Under the pieces are notes generated by a model. It was given only the letters and a program-made list of their open reading frames with translations. It did no database searches and had not been told where the DNA came from. DNA of 64,000 nt from Cryobacterium sp. N22 (GTDB taxonomy: Bacteria > Actinomycetota > Actinomycetes > Actinomycetales > Microbacteriaceae), in contig NZ_PJJP01000031.1 of assembly GCF_002929555.1 (NCBI RefSeq), forward strand, positions 87,330 through 151,329, in the 5' to 3' direction. Numbering within the stretch: position 1 is the first letter of the stretch; each line of letters starts with the position of its first letter. The position numbers were made by a program, and so were the translations under genes. Below are positions 1 through 8,013 of this stretch, piece by piece.

Positions 1-2
1 CG

Positions 3-1262
3 CGCGACCGCCGCGCCACCGGTTCCCTCTCCGCGCTGCTCGCCGCGCACGCCATCTCCCAAACGGGAAACGTGGTGACCGCGTTCGCCATCCCCTTCTA
101 CGTACTCGGCCTGGGCGGCTCGGGGGTCGAGGTAGGCATCGCCGCGTTCTTCGCCACCGCCCCGGTGGTGATCGGCGGCGCGCTCGGCGGGGTCGTCGTC
201 GACCGGGTGGGTCACCGCCGCGCGGCCATCGTCGCCGACCTGGTGAGCGGAGCGACCGTGTTGACCATCCCGGTGCTCGCCCTCACCGTCGGCCTGCCGT
301 TCTGGGCGCTCCTGCTGCTGGTTTTCGCCGGCGGCCTGCTCGACACCCCCGGGCAGACCGCCCGCCGGGTGATGTTGCCGAGCCTCACGGCTCGCGCGGG
401 AGTGCGCCTCGAGCAGAGTGTGGGCCTGCTCGACGGGTCGGAGCGGTTCGCGAAGCTGATCGGCGCCTCCATCGCCGGGCTGCTCGTCGCGCTGGTGGGG
501 CCGATGGCGGCCCTGTTCGTCAACGCCGCCACCTTCGCGATCTCGGCGCTGCTCACCTGGCTGTTCGTGGCCGCCACGCCCGCCGACACCCTTCGACCCC
601 CGGCCCCGGACCGCTCCGACGCACCCCGAACCAGCTACTGGGCCGACCTGGCCGAGGGCTTCCGGTTTGTCATCCGTGACCCGCTGATGCGGCTGATTGT
701 GGGCCTGGTTCTCGTCACGAACCTGTTCGACGCCGCCCGCGGAGCGACCCTGCTCCCCCTCTACGCGAACGACCGCCTGGGCGGCGCGGCTGCGCTGGGT
801 CTGCTGGTGGCGGTCATGGGCGGATGCGCCCTGGTCGGCAACGTCGCCTTCGGCTTCGTCGCCCACCGCGTTCCCCGCCGGGTGACGTTTGCGGTGTGCT
901 TCGCCCTGGCTGGCGGGCCCTCGAGCGCCGCCTTCGCCCTCGGCGCCCCGCTTCCCGTTCTCGTGGCCCTGACCGCGCTGTCCGGCCTGGCCGCCGGAGC
1001 GATCAACCCGATCCTGGGCACCGTGGAGCTGGAGCGCATCCCCGCGCACATGCGCGGCCGGGTATTCGGTCTGATCAACGCCGGCGCCTGGGCGGGCGTA
1101 CCGTTCGGGGCGCTGCTCGGCGGTATCGCTGCCGACACCATCGGCCTGGCGGTGTCCTTCGGCATCGTCGCCGTGCTCTACACACTCATCACGCTGAGCC
1201 CGCTCACCGGCGGCGCCTGGCGGCAGATGGAGCGGCGGCCGGGACCGGCATCCGGCACCTGA
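3..1262 (+). CDS. MFS exporter, 5' end outside window
   Basis: Major facilitator superfamily drug/siderophore-type exporter of the inner membrane. The reading frame is open from base 3, and the residues before the first in-window GTG (position 72) read as the first transmembrane helix (LLAAHAISQTGNVVTAFAIP). The true start therefore lies outside the window and the GTG at 72 is internal. About twelve hydrophobic segments follow. A central cytoplasmic loop sits near residues 190-215 (ADLAEGFRFVIRDPLMR, typical of the DHA3/EntS-like group), and the conserved loop GGVVVDRVGHRR matches MFS motif A. The substrate cannot be told. It ends TGA, and a palindromic repeat begins about 70 bases downstream. 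Confidence 0.85.
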   Translation, partial: RDRRATGSLSALLAAHAISQTGNVVTAFAIPFYVLGLGGSGVEVGIAAFFATAPVVIGGALGGVVVDRVGHRRAAIVADLVSGATVLTIPVLALTVGLPFWALLLLVFAGGLLDTPGQTARRVMLPSLTARAGVRLEQSVGLLDGSERFAKLIGASIAGLLVALVGPMAALFVNAATFAISALLTWLFVAATPADTLRPPAPDRSDAPRTSYWADLAEGFRFVIRDPLMRLIVGLVLVTNLFDAARGATLLPLYANDRLGGAAALGLLVAVMGGCALVGNVAFGFVAHRVPRRVTFAVCFALAGGPSSAAFALGAPLPVLVALTALSGLAAGAINPILGTVELERIPAHMRGRVFGLINAGAWAGVPFGALLGGIAADTIGLAVSFGIVAVLYTLITLSPLTGGAWRQMERRPGPASGT

Positions 1263-1331
1263 GCCGCCGCGGGTGCCCGCGCCCGCCCGCTCCCGCCCGT
1301 GGCCGCCCGTGGTCTGCGCCAGGCGCGGTAT

Positions 1332-1440
1332 GCGGGTCAGGCGCCGCTATGCGGGTGGCGCGCCACCCGCACAGCGGCGCCTTGCCCGCAGAACGAGGTA
1401 TGCGGGTCCGGCGCCGGTACGCGGGCAGGGCGCCACCGGC
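1332..1440. repeat. Large palindromic intergenic repeat, copy A (one full unit plus a degenerate unit)
   Basis: Left arm gcgggtcaggcgccgct (1332-1348) faces right arm agcggcgccttgcccgc (1373-1389) with two mismatches, around a centre containing ggcgcgcc. A second, degenerate unit runs from 1397 to about 1455. The same unit occurs at six other intergenic loci in this window (2612, 16845, 42461, 48961, 52847 and 60713). It could act as a terminator for the MFS gene or as a REP-like mobile or structural element. Confidence 0.8.
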
Positions 1441-1529
1441 GCGCGCCACCCGCGTGGAGGCGTATGACCAGCGCAGCACCGCGCGCCGGGCACACCCGTG
1501 TCAGAACCGATAAACTGTACCCATAGGTC

Positions 1530-1561
1530 ATCCTCCACCCCGTCGGGCGGAGGATTTTTTT
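1530..1561 (+). promoter_or_regulatory. Leader hairpin with U-tract that pairs the Shine-Dalgarno of the GNAT gene
   Basis: Stem atcctcc (1530-1536) pairs with ggaggat (1549-1555), with an inner ccc/ggg extension. Seven T residues (1555-1561) follow immediately, and then the ATG at 1562. The right arm is the only good Shine-Dalgarno (ggagg, 9 bases before the start). The structure thus looks like an intrinsic terminator and at the same time hides the ribosome site. A possible -10 taaact lies at 1511-1516. Confidence 0.6.
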
Positions 1562-2086
1562 ATGACCACTCCACAGCCAGCCCCATTCGCCATCACCATC
1601 GCGCAGGATGCCGACCGTCCTGCCCTGGAACGGCTCTGGGCACTCTTCCGACACGACATGTCCACCCACACCGGTGTCCTCCCCGACCGAGACGGTCGAT
1701 TCCGGCAGGAAAGGTTGGCTGCAGGCTTCGATGCTCCCGGCTGGCGCGTCTATCGCATGAGCCTCGGCGGCGGCCCGGTCGGCCTCGCCGTTGTGCGCGC
1801 ACTCGACTCCGACGAGCGGGTCCTGAGCAGCTTCTTCATCGTGCGGGGCGCCCGCCGGGGCGGACACGGTCTGAGCGCCGCTCGGTTCGTCATTCAACAG
1901 CATTCCGGCGCGTGGGCGGTGGCGTTCCAGGACGCCAATCGTCCCGCCGCACGGTTCTGGCGTCGGGTGGCAACGGATGCGGCGGGCACCGCCTGGTCCG
2001 AGCAGCACCACCCGGTTCCCGACCGGCCCGATCTGCCGGCCGACACCTGGATCCGGTTCAGCACCGAGGCATCCGCCAACCGCTAG
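1562..2086 (+). CDS. GNAT-family N-acetyltransferase
   Basis: Small cytoplasmic acetyl-CoA-dependent acyltransferase of about the usual GNAT size (174 residues). The region around residues 85-130 (FFIVRGARRGGHGLSAARFV, then a strand and NRPAARFWRR) matches GNAT motif A, where V-x3-R-R-x-G-x-G/S binds the CoA pyrophosphate, followed by the N-x-x-A-x-x-F motif B. The N-terminus (ALERLWALFRHDMS) is the usual alpha1-alpha2 acceptor region. The acceptor is unknown. The start ATG is fixed by ggagg nine bases upstream, which lies inside a terminator-like hairpin, so translation or read-through is probably regulated. It is a monocistron and the PIN gene follows 78 bases later. Confidence 0.75.
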   Translation: MTTPQPAPFAITIAQDADRPALERLWALFRHDMSTHTGVLPDRDGRFRQERLAAGFDAPGWRVYRMSLGGGPVGLAVVRALDSDERVLSSFFIVRGARRGGHGLSAARFVIQQHSGAWAVAFQDANRPAARFWRRVATDAAGTAWSEQHHPVPDRPDLPADTWIRFSTEASANR

Positions 2087-2099
2087 CAGTTTCGCGTCG

Positions 2100-2168
2100 T
2101 TCACCTCGAAGGCTATCCGGCTCAAAAACGTGCCGGATCCCGGCGCGAGTGGCACGATCAACCCATGA
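2100..2168 (+). pseudogene. Remnant of a FitA/VapB-type antitoxin (N-terminal strand plus C-terminal tail)
   Basis: In the frame ending at TGA 2166-2168 the DNA reads F-T-SKAIRLKNVPD-PGASGTINP-stop. SKAIRLKNVPD resembles the N-terminal beta strand of FitA/VapB ribbon-helix-helix antitoxins. The stop overlaps the toxin start as ATGA, the usual antitoxin-toxin junction. The helices and the toxin-binding linker (roughly 50 residues) are missing, and there is no start codon directly in front. This suggests a deletion that kept the reading frame; only about ten residues support the match. Confidence 0.45.
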
Positions 2169-2557
2169 CACGGTTCGCCATCGACTCGGCAGTCGCCCTC
2201 CTCCTGATCCGGGACGGCCGGCGGGTGCCCGACCACCATGAACTGGTGGCACCGTCCTTGCTGCGTTCGGAGGTGCTGTCCCGGCTTTACCGGGAGGTGC
2301 GCATGGCCCTCCTGGACGATGCCGCGGCACGCCGGCAACTCGACGGTCTGGCCGGCTTGAAGATCCACCTGCTGACCGATCGGGTGTCCCGGTCCACCGC
2401 CTGGAAGATCGCCACCGAGCTCGACTGGGACGAGATCGGGCCGGCGGAGTACCTCGCCGTGGCCACCCTCCAGGCCGATGCCCTCGTGACGGAGGACGAC
2501 CGACTGGTCGGCCAGCGGCTGGTGCCGATCGCGGCCTACGACGACCTCTTCGCATGA
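2165..2557 (+). CDS. PIN-domain ribonuclease, VapC-like toxin
   Basis: Complete 130-residue PIN domain, the usual VapC size. The conserved acidic residues are present: D7 (FAIDS), the E in LLRSEVLSRL near residue 36, and the D pair in ADALVTEDDRL near residue 107. The canonical third position (usually Y-D-A) reads GPAEYLAVA, with Glu in place of Asp. VapC toxins cut tRNA or rRNA with Mg2+ and are held inactive by a cognate antitoxin. Here only a vestige of the antitoxin remains just upstream, overlapping at ATGA. The toxin may be weak, restrained by another antitoxin, or repurposed. Confidence 0.75.
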   Translation: MTRFAIDSAVALLLIRDGRRVPDHHELVAPSLLRSEVLSRLYREVRMALLDDAAARRQLDGLAGLKIHLLTDRVSRSTAWKIATELDWDEIGPAEYLAVATLQADALVTEDDRLVGQRLVPIAAYDDLFA

Positions 2558-2611
2558 CCATGCACCGCAGCCGCACCCCACCGGTCGCCTGACACCCGCC
2601 GACTGAGCTGC

Positions 2612-2669
2612 GCGGGCCACGCGCCGCTGGGCGGGTGGCGCGCCACCCGCCCAACGGCGCCTCACCCGC
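2612..2669. repeat. Large palindromic intergenic repeat, copy B
   Basis: Arms gcgggccacgcgccgc and cggcgcctcacccgc flank a self-complementary core gggtggcgcgccaccc. It lies 55 bases after the PIN gene. It is more diverged than copies E and F, but the core ggcgcgcc and the acccgc end are kept. Confidence 0.7.
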
Positions 2670-2845
2670 GCACCGCAAGAAACGCCGTTCGGCCAGGCGT
2701 CTGGCCCACAACGTGACTCCTGGAGAGTGGGCGTGAATGAGTGGCCCTCCTCGTGATCCTCCGGGCCGAGTGGATGTCGGCAGACGACGTCGCCGCGGCC
2801 CCGGTGTCGGCGGACGTCCTCGACAGTCCCCCAGGTGGGCCACCC

Positions 2846-2897
2846 TAGGCTGAGCCCATGCAGAGCGTCATCGTGCCCCGGGACCAGAGCTGGTGAT
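2846..2897 (+). promoter_or_regulatory. Possible promoter with short leader ORF overlapping the next gene
   Basis: A -10-like TAGGCT (2846-2851) stands seven bases before ATG 2859, the spacing expected for a leaderless transcript. That ATG opens a 12-codon frame (MQSVIVPRDQSW) ending TGA at 2895-2897, which overlaps the GTG (2893) of the membrane protein. Translational coupling from this leader would explain the missing Shine-Dalgarno. No experimental support can be seen. Confidence 0.3.
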
Positions 2898-3252
2898 CGC
2901 CGACAGCCAGAGGCCAAGCAGCCGCCGCCTGTTCGTCACCGGGGTCGTCCTGATCGACCTGATCGCGGTCGCCATCGCCTTTTGGCCGGTGCTGGTTCTT
3001 GGCTTGGGGCTCCAGGCGATCGGCGCTGCCAACGACTGGTGGCCGGGCGATCCCCATTCGAACGATGGCGAAGAGGTCTTCGCGACCATCGCCGGAGCGG
3101 TCGGTCTGCTGATCGTGCTGGTGGCGGCGGCTGTTCCGGTGGCACTTCTCGCCCGGCGGCAGCGGCAACCGGTGTTCCGCTCGACCGCGCGCAACACCCT
3201 TTACCTCCTGGGCGCCTGCCTGGTGATCGGCATCCTGCTCCTCATCGTGTGA
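2893..3252 (+). CDS. Small membrane protein, unknown
   Basis: A 119-residue protein with three predicted transmembrane helices: near residues 14-40 (LFVTGVVLIDLIAVAIAFWP), 62-87, and 99-118 at the very C-terminus. The loop after helix 1 is acidic and tryptophan-containing (NDWWPGDPHSNDGEE) and is probably extracytoplasmic. No family is recognised. The GTG start has no clear ribosome site and overlaps a 12-codon leader frame that begins at ATG 2859. It stands alone between the PIN gene and the convergent putP. The AT-richer DNA from about 3298 to 3380 downstream holds no gene that I can support. Confidence 0.55.
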   Translation: MIADSQRPSSRRLFVTGVVLIDLIAVAIAFWPVLVLGLGLQAIGAANDWWPGDPHSNDGEEVFATIAGAVGLLIVLVAAAVPVALLARRQRQPVFRSTARNTLYLLGACLVIGILLLIV

Positions 3253-3477
3253 CGAGGCTCGTCCGTGGGTGCCGGGGTGTGGCCGCTCGACCGAGCGACG
3301 AACGATTAATAGGAGATAGGTCGCAAAATAGGATGCTGCGCCCGATTCCGTCCCATTAAAGTCACTATTTCCCATTTTCGAGGTGCCGGTCGGCCCGAAG
3401 AACATGGTTCAACCCGAAGAACGAGACGCGGGTGGGACGGTCGTACGGCTGCGGTCACACCCCCACGACGTAACGCA

Positions 3478-3511
3478 CCCCACCCCCGACCGTGATTGGT
3501 CGGGGGCGGGG
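3478..3511 (-). terminator. Terminator of putP
   Basis: A 14-bp stem (3478-3491 with 3498-3511) has a six-base loop. On the minus strand the single imperfect pair is a G-U wobble, so the fold is perfect in the putP transcript. There is no U-tract, which is common for actinobacterial terminators. It lies 25 bases beyond the putP stop. Confidence 0.7.
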
Positions 3512-3535
3512 TTCGAACGGACGCAGTGCCGAGAA

Positions 3536-5047
3536 CTAGACGACGACCGGCTCCGACTCCGGTTCCGTGTAATCCTGCCGGGCCTGCTCCACCGCGGCGT
3601 CAAACTCTGCCTCGATCTCCGCGGACGGCTTGTGGGTAGCCAGCGAGACCGCCACGGCCGAGAGCAGGCTGGCGGCGAAGCCCGGCACGATCTCGTACAT
3701 GGTGTCGCTCAGCGGCGAATTGCCCCAGATGAACACGACCACGGCGCCGGTGATCATGCCAGCCAGGGCGCCCCAGGTGGAGAGCCTCTTCCAGTACAGC
3801 GAGAGCAGCACCACGGGGCCGAACGCCGCACCGAACCCGGCCCAGGCGAAACCGACCAGTTCCAAGATGGTGGCATCCCGGTTGAGCGCGATCAGCCCGG
3901 CGACGAGGGCCACGAGCAGCACGCCCAGACGGCCGAGCATGACCAGCTGCTTGGGCGTGGCATCCTTCTTGCCCACGATCTTGTACAGGTCCTCCACCAG
4001 CGCCGAGGAGCAGACGATCAGCTGCGACGAGACCGTGCTCATGATGGCGGCCAGCACCGCCGCCAGCACCAGACCGGCCACGAACGGGTGGAACAGGATC
4101 TGCGAGAGCAGCAGGAACACCGTTTCGGGGTTGTCCAGGGTCACGTCGGGGTTCTGCTGGAAGTAGGCGATGCCGATCAGCGCGGTGGCGACGGCGCCCA
4201 GGGCGGTGAGGATCATCCAGCCGATGCCGATCCGGCGGCCGGCCTTGGCATCCTGCGGGCTGCGCAGCGCCATGAACCGCACCAGGATGTGCGGCTGGCC
4301 CACGTAACCCAGGCCCCACGCGGCGGCGGAGATGACGCCGAGCACCGATCCGCCGGCGGTGAAGGAGAGCAGGTCGGGGTTGACCTCGCGGATCGAGTCG
4401 ATGGTGGCTCCGATGCCGCCGGTGGCGCCCAGGGCGACAACGGGCACCACGATGAGCGCGGCGAGCATGAGCAGGCCCTGGGCCACGTCGGTGAGGGTGG
4501 CGCCCAGGAACCCGCCGAAGAGTGTGTAGAGCAGGGTGACGCCGGCGACGATGAGCATGCCGGCGAGGAAGGTGGAGCCGAAGGAGTTCTCGAAGAACAC
4601 CCCGCCGGCGACCATGCCGGAGGACACATAGAACGTGAAGAACACCAGGATGATCACGCCGGAGACCACCCGCAGCAGCCGCGAGGTGTCCTTGAGCCGG
4701 TTCTCGAAGAAGCTCGGGATGGTGATGGAGTTGTTGGACACGTGCGTGTACGACCGCAGGCGCGGGGCCACGAACTTCCAGTTCAGCCAGGCACCGAAGG
4801 TGAGGCCGATGGCGATCCACGCCTCCACCAGACCGGAGACGTAGATGGCGCCGGGCAGGCCCATCAGGAGCCAGCCGGACATGTCTGACGCGCCGGCGCT
4901 CAGCGCCGCGGTGGCGGGCTTGAGGCCGCGGCCGGCGAGCATGTAATCGTCAAGATCCTTGGTCTGCCGAAAGGCAAACCAGCCGATCGCGAGCATCCCG
5001 GCGAAGTACAGCACAATCGCCGCCAGCTGAAAAGTTTGATCCGTCAT
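3536..5047 (-). CDS. putP: Sodium/proline symporter PutP
   Basis: Solute:sodium symporter (SSS family) that brings in proline with Na+ across the inner membrane. The length of 503 residues fits PutP (E. coli 502). The signature SAGASDMSGWLLMGLPGA near residues 48-65 is the PutP motif containing substrate- and Na+-site serines, and ENRLKDTSRLLR and LGYVGQPHILVRFMALRS are also PutP-like. About thirteen helices are expected. A charged C-terminal tail rich in Glu (EAEFDAAVEQARQDYTEPE) follows. The ATG at 5047 is chosen because AAAGGA lies nine bases upstream; longer frames upstream are not protein-like. It is divergent from the GH16-like gene and no putA is nearby. Confidence 0.93.
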   Translation of the reverse strand: MTDQTFQLAAIVLYFAGMLAIGWFAFRQTKDLDDYMLAGRGLKPATAALSAGASDMSGWLLMGLPGAIYVSGLVEAWIAIGLTFGAWLNWKFVAPRLRSYTHVSNNSITIPSFFENRLKDTSRLLRVVSGVIILVFFTFYVSSGMVAGGVFFENSFGSTFLAGMLIVAGVTLLYTLFGGFLGATLTDVAQGLLMLAALIVVPVVALGATGGIGATIDSIREVNPDLLSFTAGGSVLGVISAAAWGLGYVGQPHILVRFMALRSPQDAKAGRRIGIGWMILTALGAVATALIGIAYFQQNPDVTLDNPETVFLLLSQILFHPFVAGLVLAAVLAAIMSTVSSQLIVCSSALVEDLYKIVGKKDATPKQLVMLGRLGVLLVALVAGLIALNRDATILELVGFAWAGFGAAFGPVVLLSLYWKRLSTWGALAGMITGAVVVFIWGNSPLSDTMYEIVPGFAASLLSAVAVSLATHKPSAEIEAEFDAAVEQARQDYTEPESEPVVV

Positions 5048-5212
5048 TGGAATTCCTTTGTTCGGATGCCTGGCGTGCGGGCACTCGGATGCCCGGAGTA
5101 CGGGCAATTGCAGGTCCTCAGTGTTGCAGAGGCCGCGGTTCTCGCCGAATCCCACCACCCTCCAACGGGGGTCAGACACCGCGCCGGCGGGCGTTTCGAG
5201 CAGAATGGTGCC

Positions 5213-6016
5213 GTGACCGATGCCTCTGACCTGTTCCCGGACGAGCCCGCGCGTATGCCGGACGTGGAGGACGACTTCTCGTCGCCATCCCTTCGCCACG
5301 ATCTGTGGGTGGCCGACTATCTCCCCCACTGGACGACGCCGGAGCGGTCCCGGGCCCGGTACGAGCTGGCCGGCGCCGCCGGGCTTCGCCTGCTGATCGA
5401 GGAGGACCAGCCGGATTGGCGCGAGGAGGACGCGCCGCTGCGGGTGTCCAACCTGCAGACGGGCGTCTTCTCGGGGCCGGTCGGCTCTGAGCGGGGAACC
5501 CACCGACACCGCCCCGACGGCCTGACGGTTCGCACCGAGACCCCGGAGCGGCTGCTCTGGGCGCCGTCATCGGGCCGGATCGACGTGACGGTCAGCGCGA
5601 GCGTGGACGAGGGATGCATGCTCGCCGCCTGGCTCGTCGGGGCCGAGAACCTCTCCCCGCGGCACAGCGGTGAGATCTGCGTCTTCGAGATCGATGCCTC
5701 GGCCATCGGCCGCACCGAAACCCGGGCGCGGACCGGGCTGAAGGCGCACGGGGATGATGCGCTGGTCACCGAGATGGTCGAGGTCGTCGTTCCGGTGGAT
5801 GCGTCCCTCCCGCATACCTGGTCGGTGATCTGGGGGCCCGAGGGAACCGTGATCGGCTGCGAGGGCGTCGTCGTGGCCCGGTCACCGCAGGCACCGGACT
5901 ACCCGCTCGTGCTCATGCTGGACCTGTTCGAGATCGGTCCGCGCTCAACGGCCGGGGCGTACCCCAAGACCGCATCCATCCACGCCGTTCGAGGATGGGA
6001 CGGACCGCTGCAGTAG
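5213..6016 (+). CDS. Glycoside hydrolase family 16-like protein
   Basis: A 267-residue jelly-roll protein related to GH16/concanavalin-like glucanases. An N-terminal DDFSSPSLRHDLWVADYLPHW is followed by TTPERSRARYEL, then VSNLQTGVFSGPVGS and HRHRPDGLTVRTE. The region SGEICVFEIDA near residue 160 occupies the place of the GH16 E-x-D-x-E catalytic loop, here reading E-I-C-V-F-E-I-D, so the acid residues are not in the textbook spacing. No signal peptide is seen, so it may act in the cytoplasm. A GTG start at 5213 is preferred, since earlier in-frame starts would include non-conserved sequence that runs into the putP promoter area. It is convergent with the PTS operon and shares a terminator with it. 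Confidence 0.65.
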   Translation: MTDASDLFPDEPARMPDVEDDFSSPSLRHDLWVADYLPHWTTPERSRARYELAGAAGLRLLIEEDQPDWREEDAPLRVSNLQTGVFSGPVGSERGTHRHRPDGLTVRTETPERLLWAPSSGRIDVTVSASVDEGCMLAAWLVGAENLSPRHSGEICVFEIDASAIGRTETRARTGLKAHGDDALVTEMVEVVVPVDASLPHTWSVIWGPEGTVIGCEGVVVARSPQAPDYPLVLMLDLFEIGPRSTAGAYPKTASIHAVRGWDGPLQ

Positions 6017-6049
6017 CTCTCGCCGGCTCTGCGTGTCCCACCAAACCAC

Positions 6050-6084
6050 ACACGGGCGGCTCCGCGATGCGGAGCCGCCCGTGT
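6050..6084. terminator. Bidirectional terminator between GH16-like gene and PTS IIC
   Basis: A perfect 16-bp inverted repeat (6050-6065 with 6069-6084) has a three-base loop and a short T-containing tail (ttgtaaat). It sits between two convergent genes and can serve both. Confidence 0.9.
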
Positions 6085-6106
6085 TGTAAATCAGAAACAG
6101 GTGAAA

Positions 6107-7633
6107 CTAGACGGCCTCGGCCGCCGCTTCCTTCTGCGCCTTGCGCTGGGCCTTTTCGGCGTCGAGGACGGCCTTCTCGGCCGCCTTCTCCTCCGCGATC
6201 CAGACGTCACGTTTGGCTCCGGGAACCCAGCCCTTGTCCACAACGCGGATCTGGTAAATGATCGCGACGCTGACCAGCACGACCGCGATGAGGATGGCGA
6301 GCACAACCCCGATCCCGGCTCCGGCGCCGACACTGACGCCCACCAGGGTTCCGAACCAGCCGAAGTCGGCGTCGCCGAAGGTGCTGTTGGCGAAGCCGAA
6401 GTCGCCGAGAACCAGCAGCAGGATGGCGGGCAGGATGGTGATGATCACGCCGTTGACGAATCCGCCGATCATGGCGCCGATGCGTCCGCCGGTGGCGTTG
6501 CCGTAGACACCGGCTCCACCGCCGGTGAAGAAGTGCGGCACCATGCCTGGGAGGATGAGCGCGAGCCCGAACATCGGGTTCAGCCAGATCGCCAGCACGC
6601 CCAGCGCGATGAGGCCACCGGCGAAGGAGCTCAGGAAGCCGATGAGCACGGCGTTGGCGCCGAACGGGAACACGATCGGGATGTCGAGGGCGGGGCGTGC
6701 ACCGGGCACGACCTTCTCGGCGATGCCCTGGAACGCGGGGACGAGCTCACCGAGCACGGTGCGCACACCGTAGAGGATGACCGCGACGCCCACACCGAAC
6801 TGCAGTGCCTGCGCGAAGGCGGCCATGATGAACGCGCCGGCGTCGGCGGAACCGAAGATGTCGAGAGCATCCTGCAGCGGCAGGGCGATGAGGCCCCACA
6901 CGGCGAAGACCATGTAGATCAGCACCATCGACAGCGAGGTGGCCACCATGGAGTCGCGCAGGAACTTGAGCCCCTGCGGGAACTTGATGTCTTCGGTGGA
7001 CTTGCTGTTGCGGCCCACGACCTGGCCGGCCGCGCCGGCGGCGATGTAGCCGAGGGTGCCGAAGTGGCCGATCGCGATGGTGTCGTTGCCGGTGATCTTC
7101 TTGGTCCACGGGTGCACGAACGCGGGCATGACCACCATGATCACGCCGAGCAGCAGGGCGCCGATGACGACCACGAGCCAGCTCTGGCCGTCGCCGAAGC
7201 CGACGGACAGCACCACGGTGAGCATCGTGGCCATGAAGACCATGTGGTGGCCGGTGAGGAAGACGTACTTGAGCGGTGTGAACCGGGCCAGGGCGAGCAT
7301 CACCAGGAAGCCGAGGGTGAGCACGTAGGCGCTCTGGGCGCCGAACTGGTCCTGGGCGATGGCCGTGATGACCTCGTTGGTGGGGATGACGCCCTGGGCG
7401 CCGGTCACCGCGAGGATCAGTTCGCCGAGCGGGTCGAGCGAGCCCACCACGACGTTGGCGCCGGCGCCGAGGATCAGGAAGCCGAGCGCTGCCTTGAGGG
7501 CGCCGCCGATCACCTGTCCGGAGTTGCGCTTGAGGGCCATGAGGCCGATGGCGGTGATGATGCCGATCAGATAGGCCGGCACATTGAGGATCTGCTGACC
7601 GATGAAGTTCAGTACGACGACGAGCCACTCCAT
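6107..7633 (-). CDS. PTS ascorbate-type (UlaA/SgaT) permease, IIC subunit
   Basis: Membrane channel of a three-protein phosphotransferase system that imports a sugar and phosphorylates it. Hydrophobic over its whole length (508 residues) and matching UlaA: the N-terminal NVPAYLIGIITAIGLMALKR, TGHHMVFMATML, and the family-typical PGMVPHFFTGGGAGVYGN. A Lys/Glu/Ala-rich C-terminal helix (about 35 residues, from KRDVWIAEEKAAEKAV) is an extension relative to E. coli UlaA. The last gene of the operon IIA-IIB-IIC, 44 bases after IIB. Ula-type IICs also carry sugars other than ascorbate, and no ascorbate-catabolism gene is seen here, so the substrate is left open. Confidence 0.88.
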   Translation of the reverse strand: MEWLVVVLNFIGQQILNVPAYLIGIITAIGLMALKRNSGQVIGGALKAALGFLILGAGANVVVGSLDPLGELILAVTGAQGVIPTNEVITAIAQDQFGAQSAYVLTLGFLVMLALARFTPLKYVFLTGHHMVFMATMLTVVLSVGFGDGQSWLVVVIGALLLGVIMVVMPAFVHPWTKKITGNDTIAIGHFGTLGYIAAGAAGQVVGRNSKSTEDIKFPQGLKFLRDSMVATSLSMVLIYMVFAVWGLIALPLQDALDIFGSADAGAFIMAAFAQALQFGVGVAVILYGVRTVLGELVPAFQGIAEKVVPGARPALDIPIVFPFGANAVLIGFLSSFAGGLIALGVLAIWLNPMFGLALILPGMVPHFFTGGGAGVYGNATGGRIGAMIGGFVNGVIITILPAILLLVLGDFGFANSTFGDADFGWFGTLVGVSVGAGAGIGVVLAILIAVVLVSVAIIYQIRVVDKGWVPGAKRDVWIAEEKAAEKAVLDAEKAQRKAQKEAAAEAV

Positions 7634-7677
7634 TGTGGGTGCTCCTTATTCTGTGAGAGAGGGGGAAGGTGGAGGGG

Positions 7678-7962
7678 TTACTCGACGGCGGCGGTGAGCT
7701 TCTCGGTGAGCTTCTCGGTGATCTCGTCGAGATCGAAGAAGTTGTTGATGATGATGACCTCGGCGGGAACATCGCCGAGTTCCTCGGCCAGTTCCTCCGA
7801 GGTGAGCACGATCTCGGCCGTCTGAGCGGCGCCGCGGGCAACGCCCATGTCGGCGGCTTCGACGTCGGCATCGATTCCGAGCTTCGCGAGAACCTTCTCA
7901 GCGTTCATCTTGAGGAGCACTGATGTTCCAATGCCCATTCCACAGACGGCGACGATCTTCAT
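7678..7962 (-). CDS. PTS ascorbate-type IIB subunit (UlaB/SgaB-like)
   Basis: A 94-residue cytoplasmic phosphocarrier. The active cysteine is C7 in AVCGMGIGTSVLLK, which takes phosphate from the IIA histidine and passes it to the sugar in IIC. Alternating beta/alpha segments and VLTSEELAEELGD fit the lactose/ascorbate IIB fold. The ATG at 7962 is preceded by AAAGG. It is the middle gene of the PTS operon. Confidence 0.92.
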   Translation of the reverse strand: MKIVAVCGMGIGTSVLLKMNAEKVLAKLGIDADVEAADMGVARGAAQTAEIVLTSEELAEELGDVPAEVIIINNFFDLDEITEKLTEKLTAAVE

Positions 7963-8013
7963 GGTGGTGCCTTTCGATTGGATAAGAGGGGAGATAAGAG
8001 GAGAAGAAAGGGA

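Noticed and set aside
1337..2917. 526-codon minus-strand frame over the GNAT and PIN genes
   Set aside because: Runs through two plus-strand genes and the palindromic repeats; the translation is not protein-like.
3498..3520. GTTCGAAC sequence resembling a tRNA T-loop
   Set aside because: It lies beside the putP terminator stem and no acceptor stem, D-arm or anticodon arm can be formed.
6101..7825. 574-codon plus-strand frame over the PTS IIC gene
   Set aside because: Antisense of the well-supported IIC gene, with a low-complexity Asp/His/Glu-rich translation.
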